From NCBI RefSeq assembly GCF_004343035.1, contig NZ_SMCQ01000026.1, forward strand, positions 1-42,722: a DNA stretch of 42,722 nucleotides, written 5' to 3'. The notes beneath the pieces were generated by a model that saw only the letters and a list, made by a program, of their open reading frames with translations, made no database searches and was not told the DNA's origin. Origin of the DNA: Longibaculum muris (lineage in GTDB: Bacteria; Bacillota_I; Bacilli_A; Erysipelotrichales; Coprobacillaceae). The position numbers and the translations under genes were made by a program. The stretch's first letter is position 1; every line of letters starts with the position of its first letter. Below, one piece after another: positions 27,982-35,920 of this stretch.

Positions 27982-28010
27982 ATTATACCATATTTTTCCA
28001 TGAATGAAAA
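27982..28010 (-). promoter_or_regulatory. Promoter of ytxG-ytxH-ccpA
   Basis: TGG-TATAAT on the minus strand (27982-27990) with TTTTCA 17 bases upstream (28005-28010). It lies in the short gap after murC, so ccpA can be expressed independently of murC. Confidence 0.65.
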
Positions 28011-28017
28011 GCAAGCT

Positions 28018-29328
28018 CTATTGTGCTTTATAATCAATAACCATATCTTCTAATTTATAAATATCTTTACTACTCATAAAAAGATAAACAATATGATCAT
28101 ATTGAGCTAATAATTTTACAGCTTCTTCATCTTCATGAATGACATGTGCACGAGGAATATATTGTGCAATTTCATAAATATCAATATCAATTCCAGGTTC
28201 TTTTTTCGCGTTCTCTGGGAAATGAACCAAGAATGGATGATCAGCCAAATCCATTGCCTCAGCAAACTCTTTAGCAAATCTTAATCCTCTTGAAAAACGA
28301 TCTGGTTGAAAAATAGCGACAATTTCTCTACCTGGATAACGTGAACGAGTTGCTTCAATTACATAACGAATAGCTGTTGGATGATGAGCATAATCATCAA
28401 CATAGATATTATTCCCAACTTCCTTCACTGTATAACGACGTTTCACACCATCAAATGTTGCTAAACGTTGTTGAATATAATCAGCGCGCATATTCTCTAA
28501 ATATCCTAAAGTAATGACTGCTAATGAATTGTATAACATATGCATTCCATAAAATGGTAAAGCAAAATGACCAAACAGCTCATTATGAATATAAACATCA
28601 AATGATAACCCATGATCATTATTAATGACATTTCTTGCTTGAACATCATTATGTTCACCTGTTCCAAATTTTAAAACACGGGTTGTATAATTCAAATGTG
28701 GTAAATGTGGATCATCACCCCATACAACAACTGTATCTTTTACTTGATTAGCAAATGTCTCAAATGATTTTTCATATTGTTCCATAGATTTAAAATAATC
28801 AACATGATCCATTTCTATATTATTAATCACAGCATAAGTTGGATAATAATGCAAGAAATGATCTTGATATTCACAAGTCTCACTAATAAAATACTTACTA
28901 TCTTCTACCGCATGACCAGTTCCATCACCAATCAATACAGATGTTTTATCATAGTCTTTAAACAAATGATAAGCCATTCCTGTTGTTGTGGTTTTTCCAT
29001 GTGTCCCGGCAATTCCAATGGAGATATACTTATCCATTAATTTTCCTAAAAAATCATAATACGTATGAGTTACAACATTAGGATTATCTTTTGCTGCTTT
29101 GACTTCTTCATTTGTTTCATCAAACGCATTTCCAATAATCACATCATAACCATCTTTAATATTATTCTTATCAAAAGAATAAATTGGAATTCCTCTTTTT
29201 CTTAATTCATCTTCAATAAAGATATATTTATCAATATCACTTCCAGCAACATCATATCCTAAATCATATAATATTGTTGCAAGTGATGCCATACCTGAAC
29301 CTTTAATTCCTATAAAATAATACATCAT
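28018..29328 (-). CDS. murC: UDP-N-acetylmuramate--L-alanine ligase
   Basis: Adds the first amino acid of the peptidoglycan stem peptide, using ATP. The N-terminal Rossmann motif GIKGSGMASLA binds the UDP-sugar; GTHGKTTTTG near residue 110 is the ATP P-loop of Mur ligases; YVDDYAHHPTAI and FQPDRFSR belong to the C-terminal domain. The length of about 436 residues is normal. Of the start candidates, the ATG at 29326-29328 lies 5 bases after GAGG and is preferred over a GTG two codons earlier. Confidence 0.96.
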   Translation of the reverse strand: MMYYFIGIKGSGMASLATILYDLGYDVAGSDIDKYIFIEDELRKRGIPIYSFDKNNIKDGYDVIIGNAFDETNEEVKAAKDNPNVVTHTYYDFLGKLMDKYISIGIAGTHGKTTTTGMAYHLFKDYDKTSVLIGDGTGHAVEDSKYFISETCEYQDHFLHYYPTYAVINNIEMDHVDYFKSMEQYEKSFETFANQVKDTVVVWGDDPHLPHLNYTTRVLKFGTGEHNDVQARNVINNDHGLSFDVYIHNELFGHFALPFYGMHMLYNSLAVITLGYLENMRADYIQQRLATFDGVKRRYTVKEVGNNIYVDDYAHHPTAIRYVIEATRSRYPGREIVAIFQPDRFSRGLRFAKEFAEAMDLADHPFLVHFPENAKKEPGIDIDIYEIAQYIPRAHVIHEDEEAVKLLAQYDHIVYLFMSSKDIYKLEDMVIDYKAQ

Positions 29329-29343
29329 CGTCACCTCGCCTCT

Positions 29344-29352
29344 ATTCTAGCA
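29344..29352 (-). promoter_or_regulatory. Extended -10 promoter of murC
   Basis: TGC-TAGAAT on the minus strand, about 16 bases before the preferred murC start codon. The -35 region (CATACA) is poor. Confidence 0.4.
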
Positions 29353-29438
29353 CAAATTGATGAAAATGTATGCTATCTCTTTATATTTTTTGTGATTTTT
29401 TTTGCAAATTTTAACAATTTGTTTTTATTGACTTCAAT

Positions 29439-29469
29439 GGATAATTCCAATAACTCTACACATACTATA
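29439..29469 (+). promoter_or_regulatory. Sporulation-type promoter of the 48-codon gene
   Basis: GGATA (29439-29443), a 17-base spacer, then CATACTATA (29461-29469). This fits the sigma-G pattern GnATR-N18-CATnnTA apart from one base of spacing; the -10 also fits sigma-E and sigma-K (CATAnnnTA). A TTGACT at 29430-29435 has no sigma-A -10 at the right distance. Confidence 0.55.
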
Positions 29470-29500
29470 AATGTCAATAGAAATGAAAGGGAGATAAACA

Positions 29501-29647
29501 ATGAGTCAAAAAAATTCAAGAAACAACCAAGTTCAAAATCAAAACAAAAGTAAAAACAAAGGGTATAATCAAAACCAACAAGAAAACAGTAGTTTTGATC
29601 AAATGAACAACTTCAAATTTGAAGATAATTCAAATGCAAGAGCATAA
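29501..29647 (+). CDS. Small Asn/Gln-rich hydrophilic protein, SASP-like
   Basis: A 48-codon gene on the plus strand between murC and the M24 peptidase. The protein is almost entirely Asn, Gln, Lys and Ser, has no Cys, Trp, Pro or His, and ends in FKFEDNSNARA. Composition and size resemble gamma-type small acid-soluble spore proteins, which protect or feed the germinating spore. The match is by composition only; the canonical GPR protease site (EFASE-like) is not clearly present, although NNFKFED may be a counterpart. AAAGGGAG lies about 8 bases before the ATG, a sporulation-type promoter precedes it, and a strong terminator follows directly. Together these make a real gene likely. Its function remains inferred. 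Confidence 0.7.
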   Translation: MSQKNSRNNQVQNQNKSKNKGYNQNQQENSSFDQMNNFKFEDNSNARA

Positions 29648-29669
29648 AACACGGGCAACCGTGTTTTTT
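29646..29669 (+). terminator. Terminator of the 48-codon gene
   Basis: A perfect 9-bp stem (29646-29654 with 29659-29667) with a GCAA tetraloop and six Ts, overlapping the stop codon. It reads rightward only for this gene. Confidence 0.9.
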
Positions 29670-29697
29670 CTTATTATGTCCTTTTTTTGAATATATA

Positions 29698-29729
29698 AAC
29701 AAAAGGAATGCGCTTTTAGCACATCCCTT
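29698..29729 (-). terminator. Terminator of the hisS-aspS-M24 operon
   Basis: An 11-bp stem including two G-U pairs (29703-29713 with 29719-29729) followed by TTTTGTTT on the minus strand. It touches the peptidase stop codon. Confidence 0.7.
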
Positions 29730-30810
29730 AACCGATAACTAACAAATCTTTTGTATATGAATTTAAAATTTCACAACCATCTTCAGTAACCAAAACAAGA
29801 TCTTCAATTCTCACACCAAAATCACCTTGTAAATAAATACCTGGTTCAATAGAGAAAATCATGCCTGGTTCCACTTCCATATCAAAAGCCGCTGAAACAT
29901 CACCATATTCATGAACATTTCTGCCTATAAAATGTCCTAAACGATGATTAAAGTTTTCACCATATCCGGCTTCACTAATCACATCTCTAGCTGCTTTATC
30001 AATATCACATAATTTAACCCCTGGTTTAATCATCGCTTCTGCAATCTCATTGGCTTTTCTAACCAAATCATAGACTTTTCTTTGTTCATCAGAAACTTCT
30101 TTATAGAAAACAGTTCTGGTCATATCACTACAATAACCTTGATATATTCCACCCATATCAATCACAATGCTGTCACCTGGTTTTAAAAGTGAATCATCAC
30201 CTTCGTGATGTCCATCTGCCCCATTTGCTCCATAAGCAACAATTGGTTCAAATGAGTTACCTGAGCATCCTAAACTTTGAAAAATTCCAGCAACTTGTTT
30301 AGAAACTTCAATTTCAGTTAAATTTCCTTTGGCACATAATTGAATCACTTGATCAATAGCTAAATCATTAAGACGACTCGCTTCACGCATCAATTCTTTT
30401 TCTTTTTCTTCTTTAATCATGCGGACATGATCAACACAGATAGATCCAAGTTCAAAACAACATTCATCATTAGAAAGTTCCATAACCCGCATTAAAAATC
30501 TTGCTTCCCAGTTTTTATCAACACCTACCACATTGGCATCTTTTAATGCATCAGCAACCAATGCTGGTCCATCTTCTGTATCCGCATACCAAACAAGATT
30601 CATTTGCAAATCTTGATCTAAATAGAAAAGTTTATTTAAAAACATCGTATGATTGCCATCTAATGATAATAATAAGACAAACATTCTTTCACCAGGATGA
30701 TTGTTATATCCTGTTAAATAATCAATTGAGCTAGGATCACTGATAATCAAATGATCCATTCCTCGTTCACTCATTTCATCTAAAACTTTATTCACTCTTG
30801 CTTGATTCAT
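29728..30810 (-). CDS. M24 family Xaa-Pro peptidase
   Basis: A 360-residue metallopeptidase of the aminopeptidase P / prolidase type that cuts X-Pro bonds. An N-terminal creatinase-like domain covers about residues 1-125. The catalytic pita-bread domain carries the five metal ligands: Asp in VIDMGG, Asp in CSDMTRT, His in GHFIGRNVHEYG, Glu in SIEPGIY, and Glu in VRIEDLV. AGGAGTGG precedes the ATG, and the gene begins 23 bases inside the end of aspS. So it is translated with aspS and falls under the histidine T-box. Cytoplasmic; role in peptide recycling. Confidence 0.93.
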   Translation of the reverse strand: MNQARVNKVLDEMSERGMDHLIISDPSSIDYLTGYNNHPGERMFVLLLSLDGNHTMFLNKLFYLDQDLQMNLVWYADTEDGPALVADALKDANVVGVDKNWEARFLMRVMELSNDECCFELGSICVDHVRMIKEEKEKELMREASRLNDLAIDQVIQLCAKGNLTEIEVSKQVAGIFQSLGCSGNSFEPIVAYGANGADGHHEGDDSLLKPGDSIVIDMGGIYQGYCSDMTRTVFYKEVSDEQRKVYDLVRKANEIAEAMIKPGVKLCDIDKAARDVISEAGYGENFNHRLGHFIGRNVHEYGDVSAAFDMEVEPGMIFSIEPGIYLQGDFGVRIEDLVLVTEDGCEILNSYTKDLLVIG

Positions 30811-32554
30811 CTTTAACCACTCCTATTCCTAACTCATCTAATTGTGCATCAGCCACTGGTGTAGGAGCTTTTGACATTGGACAAGTGGCACTTGTATTTT
30901 TAGGGAATGCAATAACATCTCTTAAAGAATCACAACCACAAAGTAACATGGCAATTCTATCTAATCCTAAAGCAAATCCACCATGAGGAGGTGTTCCATA
31001 TTGTAATCCTTCAACAAACCAACCAAATTGAGCATCAATTTGTTCTTGCGTAAATCCTAAAGCTTTAAAAGCTCTTTCTTGTAAGCTTTGTTCATAGATT
31101 CTTTGAGAACCTCCACCTAATTCAAAACCATTTAAAACAATGTCATAAGCATCTGCTAAACAGTTTTCAGGATCAGTTTCCATCTTATCAATATCTTCAT
31201 CTTTAGGTCTTGTGAATGGATGATGTTTTGCATAATATCTTTGTGTTTCATCATCATATTCAAACATTGGGAAATCAACAACCCATAAGAAATCAAATGT
31301 TGATGGATCATATAATTTCAATTCTTTTCCTAAATAATTACGAATCGCTGCTAGTGAATCACAAACAACTTCATATTTTGCATCACTTACAAACAACAAC
31401 AAATCATTTTCATGAGCATTCATAGCTGTTAATAAACGCTGCATTTGTTCATCTGTAAAGAACTTTGCAATTGGTCCTTGAACACCTTGATCAGTGACTT
31501 TTAACCAAGCTAATCCTTTCGCTTTATAAGTTTTTGCTAAGTCTTGTAATTGATCAATTTTCTTTCTAGAGAAGTTATTGGCTTCACCTATAACATTGAT
31601 TCCTTTGACATGACCATGAGCTTCTAATGCACTTTTAAACACTGCAAAATCAACATCTGCAACTTCATCATTTAAGTTCACAAGTTCTAAACCAAAACGT
31701 GTATCAGGTTTATCAATACCATATCTTTCCATTGCTTCATGCCAAGTCAAACGACGAAGCGGTAATTCAATATCAATACCTTTGACATCACGCATTAATT
31801 TTGCAATCATACCTTCACCAATTTCTAAGATTTGATCAGTTGACATAAAACTCATTTCAACATCTACTTGAGTAAATTCAATTTGACGATCAGCACGTAA
31901 ATCTTCATCTCTAAAACAACGGGCAATTTGATAATATTTTTCAAAACCAGAAACCATTAACAATTGTTTAAACAATTGAGGAGATTGTGGTAAAGCATAG
32001 AATTCACCTTTATGAACACGAGATGGAACTAAGAAATCTCTTGCTCCTTCAGGTGTTGAACGATTTAAATAAGGTGTTTCAATATCAATAAAATCTAAAC
32101 CATCTAAATATTCTCTAATTGAACGTGTAATTTTATGTCTTGTCATAATGTTTTGTTGCATCACTGGACGTCTTAAATCAAGATAACGATATTGCATTCT
32201 TGTTTCTTCTAAGGCATCTGTTTCATCAGCCACAATCATTGGTGTTAATTTTGCTGTATTGACAATTGTAAATTCTTTTGCTTGAACTTCAATTTCACCT
32301 GTAGGAATCTTTGGATTCTTAGATGATCTTTCAATAACAGTTCCTTTTACCGATAAAATATATTCATTTTTAACATCTTTTAATCTTTCTTCAAAAGATT
32401 CATCAAAAATAATTTGTGTAATCCCATAACGGTCTCTTAAATCAATAAAAACCAAAGCTCCTAAATTTCTTTTCTTAGCAACCCATCCAATTAACTCAAC
32501 ATTATCACCTACATGAGTGATCCTTAACTCTCCATTGTTATGTGTTCTATTCAT
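30788..32554 (-). CDS. aspS: Aspartyl-tRNA synthetase
   Basis: A class IIb synthetase of the bacterial type, about 588 residues. An N-terminal OB-fold anticodon-binding domain (ELIGWVAKKRNLGALVFIDLRD) is followed by the catalytic core with motif 2 (FRDEDLRADRQIEFTQ), a bacterial GAD insertion near 300-400, and motif 3 (GFALGLDRIAMLL). I start at the ATG at 32552-32554, with AAGGAGG 8 bases upstream inside the end of hisS. A longer in-frame reading exists but overlaps hisS coding. With GatCAB encoded in the same window the enzyme may be non-discriminating and also charge tRNA(Asn), but that cannot be settled here. Confidence 0.96.
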   Translation of the reverse strand: MNRTHNNGELRITHVGDNVELIGWVAKKRNLGALVFIDLRDRYGITQIIFDESFEERLKDVKNEYILSVKGTVIERSSKNPKIPTGEIEVQAKEFTIVNTAKLTPMIVADETDALEETRMQYRYLDLRRPVMQQNIMTRHKITRSIREYLDGLDFIDIETPYLNRSTPEGARDFLVPSRVHKGEFYALPQSPQLFKQLLMVSGFEKYYQIARCFRDEDLRADRQIEFTQVDVEMSFMSTDQILEIGEGMIAKLMRDVKGIDIELPLRRLTWHEAMERYGIDKPDTRFGLELVNLNDEVADVDFAVFKSALEAHGHVKGINVIGEANNFSRKKIDQLQDLAKTYKAKGLAWLKVTDQGVQGPIAKFFTDEQMQRLLTAMNAHENDLLLFVSDAKYEVVCDSLAAIRNYLGKELKLYDPSTFDFLWVVDFPMFEYDDETQRYYAKHHPFTRPKDEDIDKMETDPENCLADAYDIVLNGFELGGGSQRIYEQSLQERAFKALGFTQEQIDAQFGWFVEGLQYGTPPHGGFALGLDRIAMLLCGCDSLRDVIAFPKNTSATCPMSKAPTPVADAQLDELGIGVVKDESSKSE

Positions 32555-33827
32555 GATCATGTCCTCCTTCATAATGTTCTTCAATAAACGCAACAATATT
32601 TTCTAAAGGAACTTCAACTTGTTCTTTAGAATGATTACATTTCATATTCACAACTTCTTTTTGAACTTCTTCTTCACCAATAATCATTGAAAAATGAGCA
32701 TGGAAACGATCTGCAGACTTAAATTGACCTTTTAATCCACGATCACAATAATCCATATCGCATGTAAATCCATTAGCACGAAGCATTGTCACAATTTGCA
32801 TAGCTAAATCTTTAGCTTCAGCACCTAGAGGCATAACGTAAACATCAATACCTTCTTCTTCCTCAAAACGATCACCCATCGCAATCATTAATCTTTCCAT
32901 TCCAAAAGCAAAACCAACGCCTGGAACATCTGGTCCACCAAGTTCACTGATAAGGGTATTATATCTTCCCCCACCTCCTACAGTAGAACCTGCACCTAAC
33001 TTCGGATCATCAGAAATAACTTCAAAAACAGTATGCGAATAATAATCTAATCCACGCACAAGATTTGTATCAATCACATATTCAATTTCTAAATCATCAA
33101 GTAATTCACAAACTTTATCAAAGTGTGCTTTAGCACTTTCACTTAAATAATCAATTGTGTGTGGGGCATTATTCATAGCTGGATGATCTTTATCCACTTT
33201 ACAATCTAAAATGCGTAAAGGATTTTTTTCATATCTTTGTTGACAGTCATAACATAAATCATTTAAAACTGGTTTAAAATGTTCTTTCAAAGCTTCACGA
33301 TAAGCATTTCTTGATTCTTCATCACCTAATGAATTGATATGTAATTTAACATCATTTAATCCTAATGCTTCAACCACAGTAACAGCTAATACCATAGCTT
33401 CAACATCAACATATGGTGATTCTAAGCCAATCATTTCTACACCAAATTGGTGGAATTGTCTTTGTCTCCCATTTTGTGGTCTTTCATATCTAAACATTGG
33501 TCCCATATAATAAAGTTTTTGTAATTTTTCTGGTAATGCATACATTTTATTTTCTACATAACTTCTTGCAATTCCTGCAGTTCCTTCTGGACGTAATGTG
33601 ATGGAACGTCCTTTTTTATCTTCAAATGTATACATTTCTTTTGTCACAACATCTGTTGTATCACCAACTGCTCTACTAAACAATTCAGTATGTTCAAAGA
33701 TTGGTGTTCTCATTTCTTTAACGTTGTAGTTTGCACAGATTGTTCTTAATAGTTGTTCTAATTGTTGCCATTTTCCTGTTGCATCAGGTAAAATATCAAC
33801 TGTTCCTCTTGGTGCACTATATGCCAT
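32547..33827 (-). CDS. hisS: Histidyl-tRNA synthetase
   Basis: Charges tRNA(His); class IIa, 426 residues. PRGTVDILP opens the protein, TLRPEGTAGIAR is the motif 2 region, GRQRQFHQFGVE follows, and RGLDYYSHTVFE is the histidine-specific motif. The C-terminal anticodon-binding domain ends in an acidic/His tail. AAAGGAGG lies 8 bases before the ATG. It heads hisS-aspS-M24 and is controlled by the T-box leader upstream; its last 8 bases overlap aspS. Confidence 0.97.
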   Translation of the reverse strand: MAYSAPRGTVDILPDATGKWQQLEQLLRTICANYNVKEMRTPIFEHTELFSRAVGDTTDVVTKEMYTFEDKKGRSITLRPEGTAGIARSYVENKMYALPEKLQKLYYMGPMFRYERPQNGRQRQFHQFGVEMIGLESPYVDVEAMVLAVTVVEALGLNDVKLHINSLGDEESRNAYREALKEHFKPVLNDLCYDCQQRYEKNPLRILDCKVDKDHPAMNNAPHTIDYLSESAKAHFDKVCELLDDLEIEYVIDTNLVRGLDYYSHTVFEVISDDPKLGAGSTVGGGGRYNTLISELGGPDVPGVGFAFGMERLMIAMGDRFEEEEGIDVYVMPLGAEAKDLAMQIVTMLRANGFTCDMDYCDRGLKGQFKSADRFHAHFSMIIGEEEVQKEVVNMKCNHSKEQVEVPLENIVAFIEEHYEGGHDHE

Positions 33828-33849
33828 TTTCTTTTCCTCCTTTAAAATA

Positions 33850-34046
33850 ATAAAAACGTCCTATCTAAGGACGTTTATTTACGCGGTACCACCTTAGTTC
33901 ATACATAGTATGCCCTCATGTCTTAACGCGACTCACGGTTATTTTCATAACATCCTCCAAAGTGTCCCATAGCTGCCTCTCATTGTTTTCACCAACCACA
34001 ATGTCTCTAAAAGATTTCACTATTTAATCTTCTTCATCGGAACTTA
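33850..34046 (-). promoter_or_regulatory. T-box riboswitch, histidine-specific, of hisS-aspS
   Basis: The T-box sequence AAGGTGGTACCGCG (plus about 33881-33894) precedes a terminator with stem 33854-33862 / 33868-33876 and a T-run. The specifier context reads GGA-CAC-TTTGGAG, whose CAC codon (plus 33962-33964) is histidine. The context matches the tyrS leader (GAA-TAC-ACTCTGGAG), which supports the assignment. The leader is about 195 bases. Confidence 0.92.
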
Positions 34047-34051
34047 TAAGA

Positions 34052-34080
34052 ATTATAAAGGATTCTTCCCTAAAAATCAA
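34052..34080 (-). promoter_or_regulatory. hisS-aspS promoter
   Basis: TTGATT (34075-34080), a 17-base spacer and a perfect TATAAT (34052-34057) on the minus strand, with a start near 34045 at the head of the T-box leader. Confidence 0.8.
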
Positions 34081-34144
34081 CTCTTATTCATGAATTCTTT
34101 TTTTAATGACAAAATAATTTCATATTTCAAATCATCTTTATTTT

Positions 34145-35920
34145 TCAATCATTTCTAAACAACAATGATACTGAATATCTTTTGACAAAAACAATAAAAA
34201 TCAACATATCTATAACAAATATAAAAAGCATATTCATTATAATTACTAAACATATCAACAATAAATTTTCCATTGTCATCAAAGTTAAAAAGAAACTCAT
34301 AATAACACTTAACAATAGTGCACTTCCACCCATGATTGTCAATAAAATCAATTCTTCCAGTGCTTTCATCTTCATCAATTGATAATAATTCACGCCTAAA
34401 GTTTCCAATAATGCAATATTTCTTTTATCCTCTATAACACGATATGTATTATAAACAAAAAGTACAGCCAAAATAATAATCCAAGCAACGATTAGATATT
34501 GGGAACCAAAAACTTGTGAAAGACGCACTTGACTGTTAATATCAGGTGTTGTTAAAAATTGATAGGATGATTCTATATTTTGAGAAGCCATTTGATAATC
34601 CGAGATAGAATTGATAGATACAACAAGCCAAGGTGTTGGCGTATTTGATAACTCTATGCCTTGTTGTTGATAATATCCCTCTATCATATCATATGGAAGA
34701 TAAATCACCTGTTCATGATCATAATTTGGTTTTAGCACAGCATCAACTTGATCAAATAATTGTCCTTCACTTATCAAATGAGAAAAGACATCATCTTTTA
34801 AATAATGATAAATTTCATAAGTTGCATAAATATCAGAGGAAGATAATTCATGTTTTTTCTTTAAAATATCATTATCAGTTATCATTTTTTCATAATAAGG
34901 TTTGATTGTTATTGAATTCAATTTTTGATGCGTACTTTGTAAGGACGAAGTCATTATTGCATAAGGATAAATAGATAAATCAGGTAATGCCTGTTTTAAT
35001 CGTGTTTGTTCAGTCACACTGAATGGTTTCTCATCCTCTTTTAATACAATCCCATAGTGATGAATAGAAAGCAACAAATTCTTTTCATCATTTTCTTTCA
35101 ATAAAGTCCCATATATCAAAGATAATGCAAAACCCATTAAGACAAGACCTAAAACAATTCCAGCAACCATGTCATAAACTTTGCTTTTTTTCAAACTATA
35201 TTGATATAAAACTTTTTGATTTATCGAGTAATCTTGAAATGGTTTTGATTCTATTTGATATTCAGATATTTGACATGCAGATAAATTCATATCTTTGATT
35301 TCATAAATTTGATCAGCAATCTCAACAAAGGCATCATCATGTGAAGCTACCAAAACCATTTTTCCTTTTTGATAAGCTAAATTTTGAATAATAGAAATAA
35401 TCTTTTGCTTGTTTTCATTATCAAGATAAGATGTTGGTTCATCAAAAATAAACAGTTTCGCATCTTTAACTATACCACAAACAATTGCTAATCGCTGTCT
35501 TTCACCACCTGACATTGATTTTAAAGATGTTTGAAAATCCAGATCCAAATCAACAAAATCAAGGTATTCCCTTATTTCTTCTTCAGATATTTGTCGGTGA
35601 ATCAAATGAGCATAGAAATAGATATTTTCAATGAGATTAAGATGTTCAAAAAGATAATTTTCTTGAAAAATAAATGAGATTTCATTTTGTCGTAGATAAC
35701 TTCTTTGTTTTTCATGACATGTGTTGATATCGATTCCATCAAACAGATAATTCATCTTTGCTTGATGTGCTAACAAACCAATATCCATTAATAAAGATGT
35801 TTTACCACTACCACTTTCACCTCTTAAAAGAGTCACTTGCTGATAAGGTATACACATACCACCTTTTTCTATAAGTTGTCGTTTACCAAATGATAATTCA
35901 ATATTCGTTAACTCAATCAT
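34145..35920 (-). CDS. ABC transporter with fused ATPase and MacB/FtsX-like permease (second of pair)
   Basis: A 591-residue half-transporter. The ATPase fills about residues 1-215: Walker A GESGSGKT, signature SMSGGERQR, Walker B LFIFDEPTSYLD, H-loop ASHDD. A membrane helix near 250-275, an extracellular domain of roughly 190 residues and three C-terminal helices follow, the topology of MacB/FtsX-type permeases. The first 8 bases overlap the partner gene at 35913, so the two products probably form a heterodimer. Such mechanotransmission-type transporters export peptides or lipids or act in antimicrobial-peptide resistance. No substrate-specific domain is visible. The ribosome site is weak, consistent with coupled translation. 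Confidence 0.88.
   Translation of the reverse strand: MIELTNIELSFGKRQLIEKGGMCIPYQQVTLLRGESGSGKTSLLMDIGLLAHQAKMNYLFDGIDINTCHEKQRSYLRQNEISFIFQENYLFEHLNLIENIYFYAHLIHRQISEEEIREYLDFVDLDLDFQTSLKSMSGGERQRLAIVCGIVKDAKLFIFDEPTSYLDNENKQKIISIIQNLAYQKGKMVLVASHDDAFVEIADQIYEIKDMNLSACQISEYQIESKPFQDYSINQKVLYQYSLKKSKVYDMVAGIVLGLVLMGFALSLIYGTLLKENDEKNLLLSIHHYGIVLKEDEKPFSVTEQTRLKQALPDLSIYPYAIMTSSLQSTHQKLNSITIKPYYEKMITDNDILKKKHELSSSDIYATYEIYHYLKDDVFSHLISEGQLFDQVDAVLKPNYDHEQVIYLPYDMIEGYYQQQGIELSNTPTPWLVVSINSISDYQMASQNIESSYQFLTTPDINSQVRLSQVFGSQYLIVAWIIILAVLFVYNTYRVIEDKRNIALLETLGVNYYQLMKMKALEELILLTIMGGSALLLSVIMSFFLTLMTMENLLLICLVIIMNMLFIFVIDMLIFIVFVKRYSVSLLFRND

Noticed and set aside
34633-34905. Plus-strand open frame inside the second ABC gene
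   Set aside because: It is antisense to a strongly supported coding region, with no ribosome site and low-complexity His/Leu composition.
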